A stretch of DNA of 12,212 nt from Stramenopiles sp. TOSAG23-6 (lineage: Eukaryota > Sar), in assembly GCA_900128565.1 (NCBI GenBank), contig LT636211.1:1-12212 (forward strand), written 5' to 3'. The notes beneath the pieces were generated by a model. The model had not been told where the DNA came from. It ran no database searches and saw nothing but the letters and a program-made list of their open reading frames with translations. Each line of letters opens with the position of its first letter. Position 1 is the stretch's first letter. Positions 7,868-12,212 of the stretch are shown here, piece by piece. A program made the position numbers and the translations under genes.

Positions 7868-9305
7868 CAAAAGTTTTCTCCCACTCTTTGAAGCGCGTGC
7901 AGAGCTCCGGTGACACAGAATATCGAGTTTTCGATATTGCATCTGAAAAGTCAGACACTCGGACACACCCAATCTTATTTTTATTATTGCATTGGTGATC
8001 CATATTTTCTTGTCGAAGACGAGCAAAGTCTTGGGGAGAACATTTGCTGATAAGTCGCCGCATAGGCATCATTGAAGCTTCACGACAGACAACACGAATA
8101 TCTGAACCGGATAATCCTTCCGTTTGATTAGCGAGTTTGGCTACTGAAAGGTCAGCACTCACGGATATATCAGATAAATTCAACTCGATCATCTCTTTGC
8201 GAGTTTTAACATCAGGCAATGGAATATAGATACGTTTTTCCAGTCTTCGTAATAGAGCACCATCGAGGTCCCATGGAGTATTGGTGGTAGCCAGAACCAT
8301 TACATGGTTAGATTCACTTTCACTAACAAGTCCATCCATTTGCGTAAATATTTCAGACTTTAGACGTCGACTCGCTTCATGCTCTGCTTCCTTGCCGCGC
8401 TTTGAAACTAAAGCATCAATTTCATCTATAAAAATAATTGATGGACTCCTTTCCCGTGCCATTTCAAATAACGTTCTCACTAAACTTTCACTTTCGCCTC
8501 TCCATTTTGTGACCAATGTGGAAGCAGACATATTGAAGAAAGTTGTTCCTGAAACACCAGCTGTTGCTTTGGCAAGCATTGTTTTCCCAGTTCCTGGTGG
8601 GCCAAATAGCAATACCCCCTTCCAGGGCTGGCGCAAGCCAGTGAACAAATCAGGCATTAGTAGAGGTAATACTACGGCCTCGCTGAGCAATTCTTTTGCT
8701 CGACTAAGGCCTGCAATATTATCATATGTAACTCCTACATTATGAACAATAATATCTTGCTCTATTATTCGTTCTTGCGATGTTATATTCCGTTTTGTTC
8801 TATTTCGCGTTTTTCTTTGTGTAGTACGTCGCGTGTTACGTCCATTTTGTATATTATATTTATGCTGATTTTGTTTATTTCGAGGCAGTTTGGTAATTTT
8901 GTGTGGGGTTTTGATTTTTCGCACCTTTGAAATATTTGAGACATTATTAGAAAGTTGTTGAGGTACACATGGAGTCATTGTGGTAGATGTTATCATTCTC
9001 CTGCGGGTGATTTTTCTTTCTGATGAAGCACATTCATTGCGTCTATTTGTTTTGCTGTTAGCACATTCATTGCGTCTATTTGTTTTGCTGTTAATTCTTT
9101 GTTTACCCTTTAAAGACATTACACCAACATTTGATACAATAGATTTTGTCTTTGACTTTGACTTTTGGTTTTCTTTTTTATCTATATAAACATCAACAAG
9201 TCTCTCTATAAGACTCTTTGATACCGTAGAAGTAGAATGTACCGTCGACGCTTTTTTAAAAGTAGTGCACTTTGTAGCCAATGTTGGCGGAATTTGTTTT
9301 TTTTC
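7857..9305 (-). CDS. katanin p60-like AAA ATPase (KATNAL2-like), 5' end broken
   Basis: AAA ATPase of the meiotic/microtubule-severing clade, expected to form hexamers that extract tubulin from microtubules. Residues are numbered from codon 9281. The N-terminal 170 residues are basic and low-complexity, with a tandem repeat NSKTNRRNECA at 64-85. The AAA core then starts at VTYDNIAGLSRAKELL: Walker A GPPGTGKT (227-234), pore loop TKWRGESE, Walker B IIFIDEID (282-289), sensor-1 ATTN, arginine fingers LLRRLEKR, and GLSGSDIRVVCREA. A Vps4-type C-terminus follows (SDFSDAISKTRYSVSPEL...FKEWEKTFG). PWKGVLLFGPPGTGKT and FFNMSASTLVTKWRGESE place it nearest KATNAL2. No LisH domain was seen. No in-frame ATG precedes 9281 (the codon there is TTG) and the frame runs open into ambiguous bases at 9307-9328. 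The true 5' end is therefore missing or joined to the upstream minus-strand ORF. No introns are seen. Confidence 0.93.
   Translation of the reverse strand, partial: EKKQIPPTLATKCTTFKKASTVHSTSTVSKSLIERLVDVYIDKKENQKSKSKTKSIVSNVGVMSLKGKQRINSKTNRRNECANSKTNRRNECASSERKITRRRMITSTTMTPCVPQQLSNNVSNISKVRKIKTPHKITKLPRNKQNQHKYNIQNGRNTRRTTQRKTRNRTKRNITSQERIIEQDIIVHNVGVTYDNIAGLSRAKELLSEAVVLPLLMPDLFTGLRQPWKGVLLFGPPGTGKTMLAKATAGVSGTTFFNMSASTLVTKWRGESESLVRTLFEMARERSPSIIFIDEIDALVSKRGKEAEHEASRRLKSEIFTQMDGLVSESESNHVMVLATTNTPWDLDGALLRRLEKRIYIPLPDVKTRKEMIELNLSDISVSADLSVAKLANQTEGLSGSDIRVVCREASMMPMRRLISKCSPQDFARLRQENMDHQCNNKNKIGCVRVSDFSDAISKTRYSVSPELCTRFKEWEKTFGSS
9028..9093 (-). repeat. 33-bp perfect in-frame tandem repeat in AAA gene
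   Basis: Two identical 33-bp units, 9028-9060 and 9061-9093, encoding NSKTNRRNECA twice in the basic N-terminal region. The length is a multiple of three, so frame is kept. A recent slippage duplication is likely. Confidence 0.95.
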
Positions 9306-10716
9306 ANCNTNAAAAANAACATGTTTTNAAAAAGGGCCACTCTCCCAAAATGTTCTTACGTTGAGGATTATCAGGGATTTGATTCATTTTAACTTGCTTC
9401 GATATTACATTTTCACTATTTTTAATGGATGAGATATTCGTCTTGTTCGATTGATTTTGTTCTATCATAATGTTTGAATTCATTATTATTTCTTTGAACT
9501 TCATTTTAGATATTTTAGTTGATGGTATACCGCAGGCTATATCCCAGAGTTTTCTATTTACGTGGTTTCCTACATGGCTCAAAGGTATAGAGTAGCTTCG
9601 GTTGTATTTGTTCTCAATACTACTATTTTTATATTTCGTTTCCTGTGAAATAATTTTAGTATCTGGTATTATTGGCAATTTAGACAATTTGAGTACCGAC
9701 GAAGTTTTTGTTCGATTTACTTCAAATTTAGTAAAATTAATACGACTTTGTGCTGCGGCTGCAATACCAACTTCCCCATGTAATTTGTTTGTTGAAACAT
9801 TGATATTTTTCATAATGTCAAATCCATTTAGATTTACATCAACTTTATCTGTGCTATGTCGGATCTGAACGTAAATATCATGTAAATGATCCGTGGCTAC
9901 ATCGAAACATGATTGCGATAGTTTAGTCGTATATATAATTGACCAACAATTTTTCGGGATACAATTTGTAGGATTACAAGGTGTTGTATACAAAAGTAAT
10001 CGTGCAGTTCCTTCAAAATCTCTCTCTTTTACATCCGAATCTGATTTTTCGTCCGATGAACTTTTTGCTTCTTTATAGTCTATATTCATGATTATAAATG
10101 AGCCTTTTGGCGTATTTGATACCAAAGTGTTTGATACAGAATATCCTAGCACTAATAAAATCCTTCGTACACCTGAAGTGTCACAGTCACAACAAATTTG
10201 TGTGTGAATTTCAAAGTCATCATTTAAAATTGGTGGAGGAACTTCAACTGGCTCTAAAGGCTTAACAGAAGTATCTCTTGCACTTTGTACTTTTGAATTA
10301 AATGTACCAATGAAAAGTCTATTTATTTCATGACTGGTATTCTCTATGGATGTGAATAATTGTGTTTCTTCCATCCGACCGTTGAACGTTTTCTTCTCCC
10401 AGAGTTTACCCACAGCGAGCGGCCTCGACAAAAACTGCGGAACGCCTAAACTAAAAATTAACGAGTCTTCTTCTGGAGTTAAACATGTTTCTTCTGCATT
10501 TAAAATATGCTTATTTCCTTTTTCACTATCGATAGATTTCTGTAAATCAAATTTGAATTCAGAAAAATTCGTTGTAGACTTTGTCAATATCGTTTTTGCT
10601 GAGAATGTTTTCTCGTGTTTTGAATTGTTTTTGTGAAGACTTTCATCACAAACATTTTTATCACTCTTTAAAAAATCAAAAGCGTTTACTTCTTCATTTT
10701 TTCTGACTGATATCAT
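9304..10716 (-). CDS. unrecognised protein with jelly-roll/LamG-like domain; possibly N-terminal part of the AAA gene
   Basis: I do not recognise this gene. ATG at 10716 opens a 470-codon frame that ends at a TGA (9304-9306) immediately after ambiguous bases, so the end is unreliable. About residues 1-160 are polar, with SLIFSLGVPQFLSRPLAVGKLWEKK. Residues 165-335 look like a concanavalin/LamG-type beta sandwich: RRILLVLGYSVS, GSFIIMNID, then HDIYVQIRHSTDKVDVNLNG followed by LHGEVGIAAAAQSRINFTKFEV. That last pattern is the usual 'weight, no-glycan, G.VGI...A.F.nF.V' ending of such folds. Residues 336-465 are polar and low in complexity. No signal peptide or membrane helix was seen. It runs on the same strand as, and flush with, the AAA frame, which has no start of its own, so a single gene of about 940 residues is plausible. 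The alternative is two genes. Confidence 0.6.
   Translation of the reverse strand: MISVRKNEEVNAFDFLKSDKNVCDESLHKNNSKHEKTFSAKTILTKSTTNFSEFKFDLQKSIDSEKGNKHILNAEETCLTPEEDSLIFSLGVPQFLSRPLAVGKLWEKKTFNGRMEETQLFTSIENTSHEINRLFIGTFNSKVQSARDTSVKPLEPVEVPPPILNDDFEIHTQICCDCDTSGVRRILLVLGYSVSNTLVSNTPKGSFIIMNIDYKEAKSSSDEKSDSDVKERDFEGTARLLLYTTPCNPTNCIPKNCWSIIYTTKLSQSCFDVATDHLHDIYVQIRHSTDKVDVNLNGFDIMKNINVSTNKLHGEVGIAAAAQSRINFTKFEVNRTKTSSVLKLSKLPIIPDTKIISQETKYKNSSIENKYNRSYSIPLSHVGNHVNRKLWDIACGIPSTKISKMKFKEIIMNSNIMIEQNQSNKTNISSIKNSENVISKQVKMNQIPDNPQRKNILGEWPFXKTCXFXX
9307..9328. other. ambiguous bases (assembly uncertainty)
   Basis: Five N positions (9307, 9309, 9311, 9317, 9328) lie within A/T homopolymers exactly where the two minus-strand frames meet. 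Indels here are likely, so the frame across this point cannot be trusted. Confidence 0.95.
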
Positions 10717-10999
10717 TATGTATAATGTATACCTATCCGAGGTGGAATTTTGGATAGAAACTAGTCGATATCTTTGAAGAAGAAAACAAAGAAGTCTACT
10801 GTAGTTAAAAAATTAACCGTTGTATTTGAATATAATTTTCAACGGATGCCCACGATTACACGAAATTGCTAAAAATCGTGGAACAAACCTGTCAATTTAT
10901 AATTTTTAGATAGTCAGTCAGTTTATCTGGATAGTAGTTCAATTTGATTATTACAAGTTTGGAAAAGTCAATTATTGACTCTAGAAAGGCTGTACCAAG
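10717..10999. promoter_or_regulatory. divergent intergenic region, probable shared promoter
   Basis: 283 bp between the minus-strand ATG at 10716 and the NOP2 ATG at 11000. It is AT-rich with no gene visible. It contains short repeats such as TAGTCAGTCAGTTTATCTGGATAGT near 10912. No clear TATA box was seen. Promoter function is inferred from the divergent arrangement. Confidence 0.4.
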
Positions 11000-12124
11000 A
11001 TGGCGAAACCAGGGAAGGGATCGTCAAAGAAATTAACTAAACGAACCGATATACAGCTAAAGAAGAATGAGTCAATTAAAAGAGAAGGCAAACAAATTCT
11101 TGTTGCTGCTACAAGTGGAATGTGGTCTGATGACGACTCTACGTTGGATGCAGAAAAGGAGGAAAGCGTTATCTCGGAGAAGGTATGTCAGGAAGAATCT
11201 GATACCGAAGTTGTGTCTATCGCTACACGTGATAATTTAATGAGTTCTGATTCAGATGAAGACGAACTTCAGCCTAGTCATGATGGTAACGACAGTAAAG
11301 AAGAAGAATCCGACGACTTAGGGTTAGGGTCTGATGAGTCTTCGGACGATGAAGACGAAGCCCTTGAAAAGAAATCCCAACGTATTCGTGAGGAAATGGC
11401 AGCAAATGCTGCTCTCCCTACCCATGATGCTGATGCAGAGCAAGAAGTCATTGCTCTTCCAACAGCAGAACAGCTACAGATAGAAGAAGCTGAAGGAGCG
11501 GATCTAGCCATTGTTCGCCGGCGTATTAACGACATTGTTGGAACTTTGAGTGATTTCAAACGCCGTCGCGACATTAATCTCACTCGCCGCGAATATATAC
11601 AGGCTTTGAAACGTGATTTGAGTGTATACTTTGGTTACCTTCCTGAACTAGTACAGCTTTTGTTGGATCTTTTCTCACCAGCCGAGGCTTTGGAGTTTTT
11701 CGAGTCCAATGAAGAGGAGAGACCTGTGGTATTACGGACCAATACTTTAAAAACTCGTCGCCGTGATTTAGCCCAGGCTCTTATCGCACGTGGTGTAAAC
11801 CTTGATCCTGTTGGTCCATGGACCAAAGTGGGACTGAAAGTGTATGAATCATCCGTACCATTAGGTGCAACACCTGAATATCTCTCAGGTCAGTATATGC
11901 TGCAAAGTCCTTCTTCATTTCTTCCGGTCATGTCTCTTGGACCTCTTCCTGGAGAAAAGTGTCTCGATATGGCATCAGCACCAGGTGGGAAAACAACACA
12001 TATGGCACAACTTATGAATAATACAGGTCTTTTATTTGCAAATGAGTTGAGAAAGGAACGAGTTCCTGCGTTGGTAGCGAACTGTGCACGACTTGGTGTT
12101 CAAAATGTTGTTACAACCTGCCAT
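11000..12124 (+). CDS. NOP2: NOP2/NSUN1 rRNA (cytosine-5) methyltransferase, 3' partial
   Basis: Nucleolar SAM-dependent enzyme that methylates a cytosine in large-subunit rRNA and is needed for 60S ribosome assembly. The first exon encodes 375 residues. Residues 1-30 are Lys-rich and 40-125 are strongly acidic Ser/Asp/Glu, the usual nucleolar N-terminus. The conserved core starts near 195 (LTRREYIQALKRDL). RPVVLRTNTLKTRRRDLAQ (241-259), GVNLDPVGPWTKVGL and GATPEYLSGQYMLQSPSSFLPVM (289-311) are diagnostic for NOP2. The SAM motif DMASAPGGKT is at 323-332 and LLFANELRKERV is the next strand. The two catalytic Cys motifs lie beyond the window. The ATG at 11000 has a good AAGATGG context and the expected Lys-rich start. 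The exon stops at NVVTTCH, where a family intron begins and where homologues continue into the motif IV region. Confidence 0.96.
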
Positions 12125-12212
12125 GTATGTTTTATGTTTTTTTCAATTTCGAATTAATTTTTCGTACGAAATTTTGTACCTAACGATTTTTTTTTTGAAA
12201 TATTTTTCCAAA
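12125..12212 (+). other. intron 1 of NOP2 (3' end beyond window)
   Basis: At least 88 bp, phase 0. It follows CAT with donor GTATGTTTTATG, palindrome TTTCGTACGAAA, TTTTGTACCTAACGAT and GAAATATTTTTCCAAA, where the window ends. By analogy with 7600-7691 only about 6 bases (ATACAT) are missing. Confidence 0.85.

Noticed and set aside
8281-8745. 154-codon plus-strand frame
   Set aside because: Antisense shadow of the AAA ATPase core.
9304-9345. A family intron at the N-containing site (AAAACATG resembles an intron end)
   Set aside because: No donor or branch motif is visible and the ambiguous bases prevent a decision.
11318-11329. TTAGGGTTAGGG telomere-like repeat
   Set aside because: It lies inside the acidic NOP2 coding region (DLGLG) and is explained by codons.
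1-12212. tRNA, rRNA, CRISPR or transposase genes
   Set aside because: No matching motifs seen on either strand.

Overview
The window is AT-rich nuclear DNA from a unicellular eukaryote. It holds five recognisable protein genes and one unrecognised one, all eukaryotic in type: a SOS1-like Na+/H+ exchanger with a cyclic-nucleotide-binding-like domain, a DHHC palmitoyltransferase, a PRMT7-like arginine methyltransferase, a katanin-type AAA ATPase and the nucleolar rRNA methyltransferase NOP2. Four of the six are split by short introns. TAA and TAG are used as ordinary stops. The lineage cannot be fixed from sequence alone. A small alveolate (for example a syndinian dinoflagellate) or a stramenopile would fit a compact genome full of repeat-like introns.

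Layout: 1-3714 (+) exchanger, 5' end outside the window; 3863-5171 (-) DHHC enzyme; 5378-7763 (+) PRMT7-like; 7857-9305 (-) katanin-like AAA; 9304-10716 (-) a 470-residue protein with a possible jelly-roll domain, separated from the AAA frame only by a few ambiguous bases and perhaps the same gene; 11000->12212 (+) NOP2, 3' end outside the window. Neighbouring genes alternate in direction. Convergent gaps are about 150 and 93 bp and divergent gaps about 205 and 283 bp, so promoters must be very short or shared. No RNA gene, transposase or CRISPR array was seen. The genes share no pathway; they look like a housekeeping neighbourhood.

The striking feature is the introns. Twelve complete introns and one partial one, in four unrelated genes and on both strands, share one sequence plan. 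The donor is GTAYGTTTT, usually preceded by AT. A T-rich tract with the palindrome TTTCGTACGAAA comes next, then a branch-point-like TTTTGTACCTAACGAT, an oligo-T run, and the end GAAATATTTTTTCACAATACAT. Reading-frame continuity and conserved protein motifs place the 3' boundary directly after ...ATACAT, not after an AG. In several introns the nearest AG would break the frame inside a conserved domain. The ends are inverted repeats (ATGTAT...ATACAT) and the upstream exon usually ends in the same AT as the intron. Together this looks like a mobile, DNA-transposon-like 'introner' family with non-AG 3' splice sites. All boundaries here are deduced by eye from frames and homology, not from RNA data.
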